A stretch of 64,000 nucleotides of DNA. Origin: Taklimakanibacter deserti. Its GTDB lineage: Bacteria > Pseudomonadota > Alphaproteobacteria > Rhizobiales > Aestuariivirgaceae. Each line of letters starts with the position of its first letter. Position 1 is the first letter of the stretch. The notes below the pieces were generated by a model, which was given only the letters and a program-made list of their open reading frames with translations, ran no database searches and was not told the origin of the DNA. Positions 34,628-43,938 of the stretch are shown here, in pieces. A program made the translations under genes and the position numbers. The DNA is taken from positions 62,001-126,000 of the forward strand of contig QORU01000013.1 of NCBI GenBank assembly GCA_003574785.1, read 5' to 3'.

Positions 34628-35563
34628 ATGGCAGGACGCAAGCTTCATTTCGTCAATTTCAGCCAGCTCCGGTCCTTCTACGCGGTCGGCCGCGAGCTGA
34701 GCTTCACCCGGGCGGCCGAGTTTCTCAATATCGGCCAACCGACGCTGACCACGCAGGTCAAGGCGCTTGAGGACGCTTATGACGTAAAGCTCTTCCTTAG
34801 GTCGCCGCGCGGCCTCAAGCTGACCGAGAGCGGCGAGGCGCTGCTCGCCATCGCCCGCCAGATCTTCTCCCTCGAGGAGCAGGCGGTCGAGCTTCTCGCC
34901 GCCAAGGACGGCCAGGTCACCGGCAAGCTCAGGGTTGGCACGGTCGGACCGTTCTTCGTCATGAAGCTCCTCGCCGGCTTCCACGAGAAGCATCCCTTGG
35001 CCCAGGTCTTCGTCGAGAGCGGCAATTCCGATCTCGTCTATCGCAAGCTGCTCGACTACGAGGTCGACGTCGCCGTGCTCGGCTTCAACTACAATGATCC
35101 GCGCCTCGACATGGTGCTGCTTGGCCGGCACGAGATCATTGTCTTCGTCGATGAAAATCATCCCTGGAGCGGGCGCGACAAGCTCGAGCTGTCGGAGCTC
35201 GACGGCCAGCGCCTCATCCTGCGCGAGCCGGGCTCGATGACCAGGCGGGCTTTCGAGGAATGTCTCGCCAAGCAGCGCATCCGTCCCAAGATCGTCATGG
35301 AGATCTCGCGCGATGCGGTGCGCGAGGCCGTCGCCGCCGGCCTCGGCATCGGGGTCGTCTCGGAGACGGAGTTCGTCGCCGATGGCCGGCTGCAGCCGCT
35401 GCGCATCGTCGATCACAAGGCCTATACCGAGGCCTTCGCCATCTGCCTCAAGGCGCGCCGGTCATTGCGTCCGATCGATGCCTTCATGAAGCTGGCCGAG
35501 GAGGCCGCCAGGTCGCATGCCGCCTGCGCGGGCACGGATGGCGACGTCCACATTTCGGCGTGA
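34628..35563 (+). CDS. LysR family regulator
   Basis: A 311-residue LysR-type regulator with helix-turn-helix in residues 8-70 (FYAVGRELSFTRAAEFLNIGQPTLTTQVKALEDAYDVKLF) and a sensor domain at about 95-300. It lies 12 bases after the hydrolase gene and 133 bases before the ATPase gene of the next importer, all on the same strand. It could therefore control either the MocDEF-like set or the polyamine-type importer. It belongs to a different subfamily from the other LysR proteins here. Confidence 0.88.
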   Translation: MAGRKLHFVNFSQLRSFYAVGRELSFTRAAEFLNIGQPTLTTQVKALEDAYDVKLFLRSPRGLKLTESGEALLAIARQIFSLEEQAVELLAAKDGQVTGKLRVGTVGPFFVMKLLAGFHEKHPLAQVFVESGNSDLVYRKLLDYEVDVAVLGFNYNDPRLDMVLLGRHEIIVFVDENHPWSGRDKLELSELDGQRLILREPGSMTRRAFEECLAKQRIRPKIVMEISRDAVREAVAAGLGIGVVSETEFVADGRLQPLRIVDHKAYTEAFAICLKARRSLRPIDAFMKLAEEAARSHAACAGTDGDVHISA

Positions 35564-35696
35564 GATAGCTTCGCAATTTACAAAGTAAGCGCGAGAAAAA
35601 TACTAATCAGCGTCGTTTTTATTTCGTGCGAAGGTCGATTCCTCTAATTTTCGCTCGTTTTTGCGGGCTTTTTCGAGGGAGTGCGGATTTTCGGCG

Positions 35697-36821
35697 ATGA
35701 CGATGATGGCGAGGCAGTTCGAGGGCGAGCCGCATGACCGGAATCTGGCGGATTTCGTCACATTCGCGGGCGTCGACAAGACCTATGACGGCAAGTCCTT
35801 CGTCATCCGCAACCTCAATCTCGCGATCTCTTGCGGGGAATTCGTCTCGCTTCTGGGCCCTTCGGGATCGGGCAAGACGACGACGCTGATGATGCTCGCC
35901 GGATTCGAATCCGCCTCGCGCGGCGACATCCACCTCGATGGCAAGCGGGTGAACGATCTGCCGTCCTATCAGCGCGACATCGGCATGGTGTTCCAGAACT
36001 ATGCGCTGTTCCCGCATATGACGGTCGCCGAGAATGTCGCCTTCCCGCTCTCGGTGCGCAAGGTGCCGAAGGCCGAAATCGATGCGCGCGTCCGCGAGGC
36101 GCTCGAGATGATCGAGCTGCCGGGCATCGCCGAACGCAAACCGTCGCAGCTTTCGGGCGGCCAGCAGCAGCGCGTGGCGCTGGCGCGGGCGATGATCTTC
36201 GAGCCGCGGCTCATCCTGATGGACGAGCCCTTGGGCGCGCTCGACAAGCGGCTGCGCGAGACGATGCAGTATGAGATCAAGAAGCTGCATCGAAGGCTCG
36301 GCACGACCATCGTCTATGTGACGCATGACCAGTCGGAAGCGCTCACCATGTCGGACCGCGTCGCCGTGTTCTCGGACGGCGACATCCAGCAGATCGCGAC
36401 GCCCGACCGGCTCTATGAGGATCCCGCCAATTCCTTCGTCGCCAATTTCATCGGTGAGAATAACGGGCTCAAGGGCAAGGTCGCCGAGATCCGTGACGGT
36501 CGCGCGGTTCTGGCGCTGCCGAATGGCGCGCGCGTGACCGGCATTGCCGGAGAGGGGCTCGCGGCTGGGGCCGAGGCCATCCTCGCTTTGCGTCCCGAGC
36601 GCGTGGCCCTCGCCGGGGGCGGCGCGGCCAAGGGCAATGAGCTAAGAGGCCGTGTCGATGACGTCACCTATTGCGGCGACCACCGGCGCGTGCAGCTCTC
36701 GACCGCCGACGACCAGGGCTTCATCGTCAAGATACCCAATGACCAGCAGCTCGCCGTTCCGCGCGAAGGCGAGACCATATCGGTCTATTGGCAGGAGGAA
36801 GACTGCAAGATCGTGATCTGA
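35697..36821 (+). CDS. ABC importer ATPase, PotA-like
   Basis: An ATPase of about 374 residues of the polyamine/betaine class: [58 protein letters not shown], with a TOBE-like C-terminal domain from about residue 245. ATG 35697 is preferred; ATG codons at 35703 and 35706 and a TTG at 35661 are alternatives, and no strong ribosome site decides. The A/T-rich gap upstream (35564-35696) should hold its promoter. It is the first gene of an importer operon whose transport goes with the Rieske monooxygenase encoded at 41477. Confidence 0.9.
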   Translation: MTMMARQFEGEPHDRNLADFVTFAGVDKTYDGKSFVIRNLNLAISCGEFVSLLGPSGSGKTTTLMMLAGFESASRGDIHLDGKRVNDLPSYQRDIGMVFQNYALFPHMTVAENVAFPLSVRKVPKAEIDARVREALEMIELPGIAERKPSQLSGGQQQRVALARAMIFEPRLILMDEPLGALDKRLRETMQYEIKKLHRRLGTTIVYVTHDQSEALTMSDRVAVFSDGDIQQIATPDRLYEDPANSFVANFIGENNGLKGKVAEIRDGRAVLALPNGARVTGIAGEGLAAGAEAILALRPERVALAGGGAAKGNELRGRVDDVTYCGDHRRVQLSTADDQGFIVKIPNDQQLAVPREGETISVYWQEEDCKIVI

Positions 36822-36875
36822 CGCGTCCGGACCTCGCGCCGGCGCCATGAGCCATAACAACATAGGGAGACTGAG

Positions 36876-37925
36876 ATGCTATCGAAATTGTTGCGTGCGA
36901 GCTTACTGGGCGCCGCCTGTCTTGCAGCGTCGTCCGTCATGGCGTCCGCCCAGGACAGCCTGACCATCACCACCTTCGGCGGCGCCTTCGAGAATGCCGC
37001 GGCGAAGGCCTGGTTCGAGCCCTATACGGCCAAATCCGGCACGGCGATCGCCAAGGAACAGTATGACGGCGGCCTCGCCAAGCTGCGCGCCATGGTCGAG
37101 GCGAAGAACACCACCTGGGACGTGCTCGATCTCGAGACCAATGATGCCATTGTCGGCTGCGATGAAGGCCTCCTGCAGAAGCTCGATCCCAAGGTCTTCG
37201 GCGACACGGCCGATTTCGTCCCCGGCGCCACCCTGCCTTGCGCGGTCGCCTCGATGGTCTGGTCGACGGTCTTCGCCTATGACACCTCGAAGCTGGCGCA
37301 GGGCCCTGAGACCATCGGCGATTTCTTCGACGTGGCGAAGTTCCCCGGCAAGCGCGGCTTGCGCAAGAGCCCCAAGGCCACACTCGAATGGGCGCTGATC
37401 GCCGACGGCGTGCCGGTGGCGGAAGTCTATAAGGTGCTCGCCACCTCGGAAGGCGCCGACCGCGCCTTCAAGAAGCTCGATGCCATCAAGGGCTCGATCG
37501 TCTGGTGGGAAGCGGGTTCCCAGGCGCCGCAATTGCTCGCCGACGGCGCCGTCGTGATGACCCAGGCCTATAATGGCCGGATCTTCGATGCCGCCAAGAA
37601 CGAGGGCAAGCCGTTCAAGATCGTCTGGGACGGACAGGTCTACGACTTCGAATGGTGGGGTATCCCGGCGGGCACCGGCAAGACCGAGAAGGCCGCCGAC
37701 TTCATCACCTTCGCGGCGGGCCCCGAGGTGATCGGCGATCTCTCGAAATATATCGCCTATGCACCGCCGCGGCCTTCCTCTATCCAGAAGATCGATCCGG
37801 CGATGGTGCCGAACTTGCCGACGGCGCCGGACAACTTCAAGAATGCACTGCAGATCGATGCAATCTTCTGGGCCGACAATTTCGATACGCTCAACAACCG
37901 CTTCCAGACCTGGCTCGGGCAGTAG
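36876..37925 (+). CDS. Periplasmic solute-binding protein, PotD-like
   Basis: A 349-residue binding protein of the polyamine/amine type with a Sec signal (LLGAACLAASSVMASAQDS) and the mature start LTITTFGGAFENAAAKAWF. Sequence such as WDVLDLETNDAIVGCDEGLL is typical of the subgroup found with betaine-like or opine-like substrates. GGGAGA precedes the ATG. The ligand may be a quaternary amine, judged by the nearby Rieske monooxygenase; this is inference. Confidence 0.88.
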   Translation: MLSKLLRASLLGAACLAASSVMASAQDSLTITTFGGAFENAAAKAWFEPYTAKSGTAIAKEQYDGGLAKLRAMVEAKNTTWDVLDLETNDAIVGCDEGLLQKLDPKVFGDTADFVPGATLPCAVASMVWSTVFAYDTSKLAQGPETIGDFFDVAKFPGKRGLRKSPKATLEWALIADGVPVAEVYKVLATSEGADRAFKKLDAIKGSIVWWEAGSQAPQLLADGAVVMTQAYNGRIFDAAKNEGKPFKIVWDGQVYDFEWWGIPAGTGKTEKAADFITFAAGPEVIGDLSKYIAYAPPRPSSIQKIDPAMVPNLPTAPDNFKNALQIDAIFWADNFDTLNNRFQTWLGQ

Positions 37926-37940
37926 CGGGTTGTCGAGACC

Positions 37941-39200
37941 GTGTCGATGACGGCCTCCGTCGATCTTGGGCCGGGTGCGGCGACGCGCCCGGCCAATGAG
38001 ACCTTCGGTTACAAAAGAGCCCAGAGGGCCGAGGCGCGGCGCGCTTTCCTGCTCGCCGTGCCGCTTCTGGCTTTCCTGACACTCACTTTCATCCTGCCCA
38101 TCGTCTCGCTTCTGTGGCGCAGCGTCGACAATCCGGAATTGCGCGCCGCCATGCCGTCGCTCGTCACCGCGCTCGCAAAGTGGGACGGCCGCGACCTGCC
38201 GGGCCTCCCGGTCTTCGATGCCTTCGCCAAGGATATCGCCAATGCCCAAGGCGGCGGCGGGCTCGCCCAGGTCGGCCGGCGCCTCAATTACTATGAGCCG
38301 GGCTTCCGCAGCCTGCTGCTCAAGACCGCGCGCAACTTGCCGGCGGCTCCGCAAGGCGACTGGCGCTCGACCATCGTCCAGATCGACAAGCGCTGGGGCG
38401 AGACCGAGACCTGGCGGCTGATGCAGCGCGCGGCGTGGTCGACCACGCCCGACTATCTCCTGGCGGCGATCGACCGCAAGACCGATGCGAATGGCGAGAT
38501 CGTGCCCGTGGCGCCCGACCAGCGCGTCTATATAGCGGCCCTGCTGCGCACTCTATGGATCTCGACGGTGGTGACGGCGCTGTGCCTGGTGCTCGGCTAT
38601 CCGGTCGCCTATCTCCTCGCCAATCTGCCGGCGCATCAGGCCAATCTGATGATGATCTTCGTCATCGTGCCGTTCTGGACGTCGCTCCTGGTGCGCACCA
38701 CGGCCTGGTATGTGCTGCTGCAGCCCAACGGCGTCATCAATTCGCTCCTGATGTCGATGGGGCTCACCGCCGAGCCCGTGCCCCTCGTCTTCAACCGCTT
38801 GGGCGTGCTCATCGGCCTCACCCATATCCTCCTGCCGTTCATGATCCTCGCCAATTACGCCGTCATGAAAGGCATCTCGCCCGTCTATTACCGCGCTGCC
38901 TTGTCGCTCGGCGCGCATCCGGTCGAGGCCTTCCGGCGCGTCTATGTGCCCCAGACCTTGCCCGGCATCGGCGCCGGCGTGTTCCTCGTCTTCGTGCTGG
39001 CGCTCGGCTATTACATCACGCCGGCACTGCTTGGCGGCGGCGGCGATGAGATGATCAGCCAGCTCATCGCCATACAGATGGAGAAGCAGCTCAATTGGGG
39101 CCTGGCCGGCGCGCTTTCGGCCTATCTGGTGATCATCACGGTTGCGATCTATGTCGCCTTCAGCCAGTTGATGGGCGTCGATCGCCTCAAAATGGGTTGA
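37941..39200 (+). CDS. ABC importer permease, PotB-like, with long periplasmic insert
   Basis: A permease of 417-419 residues, over 100 longer than a usual PotB. The first membrane segment (FLLAVPLLAFLTLTFILPIV) is followed by about 125 hydrophilic residues before the second segment (LWISTVVTALCLVLGYPVAY), so a large periplasmic loop is predicted. The EAA loop reads YRAALSLGAHPVEAFRRVYVP. GTG 37941 and ATG 37947 are both possible starts. The insert is seen in some amine transporters of this class. Confidence 0.88.
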   Translation: MSMTASVDLGPGAATRPANETFGYKRAQRAEARRAFLLAVPLLAFLTLTFILPIVSLLWRSVDNPELRAAMPSLVTALAKWDGRDLPGLPVFDAFAKDIANAQGGGGLAQVGRRLNYYEPGFRSLLLKTARNLPAAPQGDWRSTIVQIDKRWGETETWRLMQRAAWSTTPDYLLAAIDRKTDANGEIVPVAPDQRVYIAALLRTLWISTVVTALCLVLGYPVAYLLANLPAHQANLMMIFVIVPFWTSLLVRTTAWYVLLQPNGVINSLLMSMGLTAEPVPLVFNRLGVLIGLTHILLPFMILANYAVMKGISPVYYRAALSLGAHPVEAFRRVYVPQTLPGIGAGVFLVFVLALGYYITPALLGGGGDEMISQLIAIQMEKQLNWGLAGALSAYLVIITVAIYVAFSQLMGVDRLKMG

Positions 39201-39204
39201 CCTG

Positions 39205-40029
39205 ATGGCGCAGAATCAACCGACCGTTTTCATCGAACGCCTGGCGGGGCGCGCCGTGCGCATCTACAGCGCGATCGTCCTCATCTTCCTGATCTCGCCC
39301 ATCCTCGTCACCATCCCGCTCTCCTTCAATGCGGGCTCCTATTTCTCCTATCCGATGTCAGGCTTCTCGCTGCGCTGGTACGAATTCGTCTTCGCATCGG
39401 CGGACTGGCAGCGCGCTTTCTTCAACAGCCTGTCGATCGGCGTGACGAGCGCAATCCTCGCCACCGTGCTCGGCACCTCGGCGGCGCTCGGCCTGTCGCA
39501 GCCGCAATTCCCCGCCCGCAACCTCGTGATGTCGCTCCTCGTATCGCCGATGATCGTGCCCGTCGTGGTGGTGGCGGTCGGCCTCTATCTGGTCTTCGCG
39601 CCGCTCGGGCTCGTCAACAATTATTGGGGCCTGATCCTTGCCCATACGGCGCTTGGCGTGCCCTTCGTCGTCATCACCGTGACAGCGACGCTCTCGTCCT
39701 TCAACTGGACCTTGACCCGCGCGGCGGCGAGCCTCGGCGCCAAGCCCTGGACCGTGTTCCGCAAGATCACGCTGCCCTTGATCATGCCGGGGGTGGTGAC
39801 CGGCGCCATCTTCGCCTTCGCCACGTCCTTCGATGAGGTCATCGTCGTCCTGTTCATCGGCGGCGTCGACCAGCGCACCATTCCGCGCCAGATGTGGAAC
39901 GGCATCCGCGACCAGATCAACCCGTCGATCCTGGTGGTCTCGACGCTCCTGACGCTGTTCGCCATCGCGCTCTTTGTGGTGATCGCCTGGCTGCGCCACC
40001 GCGCGATGAAGGCGGCGCGGTCAGGCTGA
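39205..40029 (+). CDS. ABC importer permease, PotC-like
   Basis: A 274-residue PotC-type permease with an EAA loop TRAAASLGAKPWTVFRKITLP. It starts 4 bases after the previous stop and ends 9 bases inside the convergent reductase gene. It completes the ATPase/binding protein/PotB/PotC operon. Confidence 0.91.
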   Translation: MAQNQPTVFIERLAGRAVRIYSAIVLIFLISPILVTIPLSFNAGSYFSYPMSGFSLRWYEFVFASADWQRAFFNSLSIGVTSAILATVLGTSAALGLSQPQFPARNLVMSLLVSPMIVPVVVVAVGLYLVFAPLGLVNNYWGLILAHTALGVPFVVITVTATLSSFNWTLTRAAASLGAKPWTVFRKITLPLIMPGVVTGAIFAFATSFDEVIVVLFIGGVDQRTIPRQMWNGIRDQINPSILVVSTLLTLFAIALFVVIAWLRHRAMKAARSG

Positions 40030-41244
40030 TCGGCCGGCGAGCTTGACGAGCGCGAAAGCGGGATCGGCGATCTCCTCCGGCGCCGGCGTCACGCCGGCAT
40101 CGATCAGGCGCCGGCCGGTCATGTAGCTTGCCGGATCGTTGATCGCATCGACGGCAATGAGCTTCTCGGCCTTGAGATACCAGATCGACTGCGCTCCCTC
40201 GCGCTTGGCCGGACGCCTGACGACGCGGTCATAGCCCTGGCTGACGCCCGCGATCTGCAGCTTGGTGTCATACTGATCCGACCAGAACCAGGGCGAGAAT
40301 TTGCGGCCGGCGGTCGAGCCGGCAAGCGTGGCGGCCGCCGCTTCGCCTTGCTCGATGGCGTTCTGGACGGATTCGAGCCTGAGCCGCGTCTCGCCCCGGA
40401 TGAAGCTGGTGCAGTCGCCGGCCGCCAGGATCCTCTCATCGCTGGTGCGGCAGTGATCATCGACGGCGATGCCGTTGCTGATGGTGAGCCCGGCATCGCG
40501 CGCGAGATCATCGGCAGCGACGGCGCCGATGCCGGCAACCACGAAGTCGACATCGAGCACATCGCCGTCGGAGAGATAAGCGCGCTTGACATGCGGATTG
40601 CCGGAGAGCTCGGCGACCTGCGTCGCCTCGCGCAGATCGACGCCTTTCGCGCGATGCAGCGCGCGGAAGTAATCGGCCGTCTCCGCTGCAGCGACCCGGC
40701 CCAATATGCGCTCCGCTGCTTCGACCAGCGTCACCTTGAGCCCGCTCTTGACCGCGATCGCCGCAAATTCGAGGCCGATATAGCCGCCGCCGATGATGAG
40801 AACATGGCGGCCTTCCTGCATCTCGCTTCGCAAGGCATCCGCATCGGCGATGCCGCGCAAGGTATAGATGCCTTTGAGACCCTGGCTCAAAGCCTCGGGC
40901 AAGGGCCGGGCGCGGGCGCCCGTGCATAGAACGAGATCGTCAAAGCTGAGCGTGCTGCCGTCGGAGAGGTGCAGCTTCGCAGACTTGCGGTCGATCGCTT
41001 CGACGCTGACGCCCAGTCTCGTGTCGATGCCTTCGCTGGCAAACCATTCGGCCGGCCTCAGGGCAAGGCGGTCTATCGTCCATTCGCCGCCGAGATAGGC
41101 TTTGGACAGAGGCGGACGCTGATAGGGCAGCCAGGGCTCATCGCCGATGAGCGTGATGGCCCGATCCGGCGCCAATTGCCGGACCTCCGCGATCATGGAG
41201 ATCGCCGCCTGTCCGCCGCCAATGATGACCGTTCTGCGTACCAT
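40021..41244 (-). CDS. FAD-dependent ferredoxin reductase
   Basis: A 407-residue reductase of the BphA4 type, paralogous to the one at 31468: VIIGGGQAAISMIAEVRQ, LPYQRPPLSKAYL, VLIIGGGYIGLEFAAIAV and ILAAGDCTSF. It lies downstream of the Rieske oxygenase on the minus strand, with a palindromic repeat in the 232-base gap. It probably reduces a ferredoxin for that oxygenase; no ferredoxin gene is beside it. Known quaternary-amine oxygenases mostly use reductases that carry their own Fe-S domain, so the pairing is somewhat unusual. Confidence 0.89.
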   Translation of the reverse strand: MVRRTVIIGGGQAAISMIAEVRQLAPDRAITLIGDEPWLPYQRPPLSKAYLGGEWTIDRLALRPAEWFASEGIDTRLGVSVEAIDRKSAKLHLSDGSTLSFDDLVLCTGARARPLPEALSQGLKGIYTLRGIADADALRSEMQEGRHVLIIGGGYIGLEFAAIAVKSGLKVTLVEAAERILGRVAAAETADYFRALHRAKGVDLREATQVAELSGNPHVKRAYLSDGDVLDVDFVVAGIGAVAADDLARDAGLTISNGIAVDDHCRTSDERILAAGDCTSFIRGETRLRLESVQNAIEQGEAAAATLAGSTAGRKFSPWFWSDQYDTKLQIAGVSQGYDRVVRRPAKREGAQSIWYLKAEKLIAVDAINDPASYMTGRRLIDAGVTPAPEEIADPAFALVKLAGRSA

Positions 41245-41284
41245 GGGTTCGCTGGCTCAAACATCTCAGGTCTATCTTGAGTTT

Positions 41285-41448
41285 CCCTTCTCCCGCGCGG
41301 TACGCGTGGGAGAAGGTGGTCGAAGGCCGGATGAGGGCTCTTTCGCGGAATGAGCACTGATCTCGACAAGTATGCCTTGCTGAGACAAAGAGCCCTCACC
41401 CGCCCTTCGGGCACCCTCTCCCATTGCTACGCAACGGGAGAGGGGAAG
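41285..41448. repeat. Compound palindromic repeat, copy A
   Basis: About 164 bases forming a large imperfect palindrome. Each arm holds its own stem: CCTTCTCCC/GGGAGAAGG at 41286-41316 on the left and CCCTCTCCC/GGGAGAGGG at 41414-41444 on the right. The inner part GAGGGCTCTTT...AAAGAGCCCTC pairs across the centre. The sequence is nearly the reverse complement of copy B at 51611-51774. It fills most of the gap between the oxygenase and reductase genes. It looks like a non-coding mobile or REP-like element. Confidence 0.8.
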
Positions 41449-41476
41449 TAATGGGTAGGTCTTTCGTAGGATAAAC

Positions 41477-42634
41477 TCACTCCGCGGCGAGGAGTGGCGA
41501 GCGGGCGACACCCGCCGTCCGCTCCGCGACATACTGCATGAAGTCGTAAATGGGCCGTTCGAGATAGGAGAGGTGGCCTGGGGCCGCCTTCTCGGCATTG
41601 AGGCCGCGGAACACCCGCTCGGTGCATTGCCGATCCTCGAGATTGACCTCATCGAGCAGCGTTTTCAGCGCCGTCACATAGTCTTTTGCCTTGGGATCAT
41701 CGATGAATTCCGGCGACAGGCCGCCGCCGAAGACCATATGAACCTGGCCGACGCCCCTGGGATGCAAGGAGAGATACCAGAAATAGCCGGGCGTCAGGGT
41801 GATGAGATGGCTCGGATAGAGGGCGAGCAGTGCCGTCGTCTTACGCCATTTGCCTTCGAGCCTCGTATTGGAGGGATGCGCATTGCCGATCGCGAGGGAG
41901 GCTTCCTTGGTGATCCAGTGGTAGTTGAAAGCGGAGAGTCCGGGCGGGCATTCCATCTCCTCGAGCTTGGAATGAGGCCCGACAGTCGCCGCATGGCAGA
42001 CCGGCAAATGATAGCTCTCCATGAAATTCTCGGCGAGGACCTTCCAATTGGTGTCCCATACATGGGTCTCGCGGAAGCACTCGATATAGTTCTCCATGCC
42101 GTAATGCGCGATCATGCCTTCGAGCGGCTTCAGTGTCTCGGCAACGGCCGGTGCCTGCGGATTGAGCGTCACATAGATCCAGCCCAGCCATTCTTCCGAG
42201 CGTATCGCGGGCAGGCGATAGTTTTCGCGGCAGAAGCCGGTGGTAGGCTTCATGAAGGGCGCGCCGCGCAAGCTGCCGTCGAGATTATAGGTCCAGGCGT
42301 GATAGCGGCAGACGATGCTGCGCGTATTGCCCTGGCCTTCGAGCAGCGTCGACATGCGATGCAGGCAGACATTGGAAAAGGCCTTGAGCTTCTTTTCGCC
42401 GTCGCGCAGCACGACGATCGGCTGGCCGGCGAGATCATAGGTGATGTAGTCGCCGGGCTCCTTGAGCGAGGACGAGCGGCCGATGCACACCCATTCCTTG
42501 GCGAAAATCGTATCGAGCTCACGGGCAAGGAAGGCTTCGCTCGTATAGACGCCGGGCGGCATGGCGGTCGCATCCTCGAAAGGACGCCGGGCGGTGTGCG
42601 TGAGGTCGGAGAGGGTGGCGTCGAGGGACTTCAT
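41477..42634 (-). CDS. Rieske monooxygenase, quaternary-amine type
   Basis: A 385-residue oxygenase alpha subunit. Rieske ligands: VCLHRMS and CRYHAW. The mononuclear iron site is in ENFMESYHLPVCHA, with the third ligand probably in VNLEDRQ. The residue three before the first His is Glu (ESYH), where ring-hydroxylating dioxygenases have Asp; Glu is typical of carnitine, choline and betaine oxygenases. The ATG at 42634 is preceded by GGAGGAAG. With the amine-type importer and reductase nearby I infer oxidation or demethylation of a quaternary amine. It is divergent from a LysR gene. Confidence 0.87.
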   Translation of the reverse strand: MKSLDATLSDLTHTARRPFEDATAMPPGVYTSEAFLARELDTIFAKEWVCIGRSSSLKEPGDYITYDLAGQPIVVLRDGEKKLKAFSNVCLHRMSTLLEGQGNTRSIVCRYHAWTYNLDGSLRGAPFMKPTTGFCRENYRLPAIRSEEWLGWIYVTLNPQAPAVAETLKPLEGMIAHYGMENYIECFRETHVWDTNWKVLAENFMESYHLPVCHAATVGPHSKLEEMECPPGLSAFNYHWITKEASLAIGNAHPSNTRLEGKWRKTTALLALYPSHLITLTPGYFWYLSLHPRGVGQVHMVFGGGLSPEFIDDPKAKDYVTALKTLLDEVNLEDRQCTERVFRGLNAEKAAPGHLSYLERPIYDFMQYVAERTAGVARSPLLAAE

Positions 42635-42725
42635 TTGCGTCTTCCTCCGTTGACTTGGGTGCAAGCCTAGACCAGATTGAACCAAGGTAAAAACTTGAAA
42701 TTCCTAAGAACGATATAGGTAAAAT

Positions 42726-43649
42726 ATGGTTCGCTATACGCTGCGCCAATGCGCCTATTTCCGCGCCGTGGCCGAGCATGGCGGCATCGCCCAGGCAGCA
42801 CGGGCCCTCAATATCTCACAGCCTTCGGTGGCCCAGGCCCTCGACAAGCTCGAAGCGGTCTTGGGGCTGGTGCTCTTCGAGCGCCATCATGCCAAGGGCG
42901 TGACACTCACTCTGCAGGGACGTCTCTTTCTCGATCATGTGCTGGCGCTCGATCTCAAAGCGCGCCAGGTCGAGCGTGAGGCAGAAGCCCTCGCGGCGGA
43001 GCGCGCCGGCGAGATCAGGCTCGGCATCTTCCACACGCTGGCGCCGTTCTATGCGCCGAGCCTGATCCGCTCCTTCTCGGGCGAGGCGCCTGACATCAAG
43101 ATCCATCCCCAGGAAATGTCCTTGAGCGAGCTGGCGGGAGCCTTGCACGACGGCACGCTCGATCTCGCTTTGACCTATGACCGGGGCGCCGATCTCGCTG
43201 GCCTCGATACGCTCACCCTTGCCAGTCTGCGCCCGCAAGCGGTTTTGGCCGCCGACCACAAGCGGGCGCGCCAGAAGACCGTCCGGCTCAAGGATTTGGC
43301 GCGCGAGCCCTATGTGCTGTTCGACGCGCCGGGCAGCCGGCAGTATTTCGAGGAGCTCCTCGCGGAGAACGGCATCGACCCACCGATCGCCTATAGGTCG
43401 GGCTCGCTCGAAACCGTGCGTAGTGCGGTGAGCAACGGCTTCGGCTTCACGCTCCTGGTCATGCGCCCGCCCAGCCCCATGACCTATGACGGAAGAGAGG
43501 TCGCGGTCATCGACATCAAGGAGAATGTACGCCGCCTCGGCATCGTCCTCGCCGCCCGCGAGAAGGCGCTCCATGGGCCGATCCTGCGCCGCTTCGCCGA
43601 CCATGCCCGCAACCGCTTCAAAGCGGCATTCGCCCCGCTCCGGCAATAG
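42726..43649 (+). CDS. LysR family regulator, divergent from Rieske oxygenase
   Basis: A 307-residue LysR-type regulator: helix-turn-helix in residues 5-65 (YFRAVAEHGGIAQAARALNISQPSVAQALDKLEAVLGLVLFER), sensor domain from about residue 90 (IRLGIFHTLAPFYAPSLI). It is transcribed away from the oxygenase with a 91-base gap, so it probably controls it. Its sensor domain is clearly related to those at 43939 and 46460 (shared GxFxTxxP start, SGFGYSLL/NGFGFTLL motif). Confidence 0.88.
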   Translation: MVRYTLRQCAYFRAVAEHGGIAQAARALNISQPSVAQALDKLEAVLGLVLFERHHAKGVTLTLQGRLFLDHVLALDLKARQVEREAEALAAERAGEIRLGIFHTLAPFYAPSLIRSFSGEAPDIKIHPQEMSLSELAGALHDGTLDLALTYDRGADLAGLDTLTLASLRPQAVLAADHKRARQKTVRLKDLAREPYVLFDAPGSRQYFEELLAENGIDPPIAYRSGSLETVRSAVSNGFGFTLLVMRPPSPMTYDGREVAVIDIKENVRRLGIVLAAREKALHGPILRRFADHARNRFKAAFAPLRQ

Positions 43650-43657
43650 GCCGGATA

Positions 43658-43768
43658 CAGGGATTTTCAGGGATTATCAGGGAATTTCCGCGAAAAAATT
43701 GCTCACCTCAGTGATTTCAAAGGGTTAGATTTTCGAGCAGGGATTTTCGAATACCGAGCAGGGAATTT
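43658..43768 (+). repeat. CAGGGAWTWT direct-repeat array
   Basis: Five copies in the same orientation: CAGGGATTTT at 43658, CAGGGATTAT at 43668, CAGGGAATTT at 43678, CAGGGATTTT at 43738 and CAGGGAATTT at 43759. The first three are in tandem at 10 bases; the last two are 21 bases apart, about two helical turns, within a longer repeat GAGCAGGGAWTTTCG. They fill the 289-base gap before the flavin reductase fusion gene. The purpose is unknown: a regulator array or a decayed dispersed repeat. Confidence 0.65.
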
Positions 43769-43938
43769 CGCAAGGGCGGACCCGCTACGGCCATTATGAG
43801 ATTTTCCAAATCGCATGGTCTGGCCCGCGATAGCCAGGCAAAAATGCATCAGTTTAGGTGAAGCAGGACGCCGGAAACTAATATTTTCCAAAAGCCCTGG
43901 CGCGGCCAATACTCCTCTCATGCGAAGGAGGAGGATAA

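Noticed and set aside
42703..42719. CCTA-N9-TAGG as LysR site before the gene at 42726
   Set aside because: Arms of four bases are expected by chance in a gap of this size.
43650..43780. CRISPR-like array
   Set aside because: The repeated unit is about 10 bases with irregular spacing and no spacers of uniform length; no cas gene is present.
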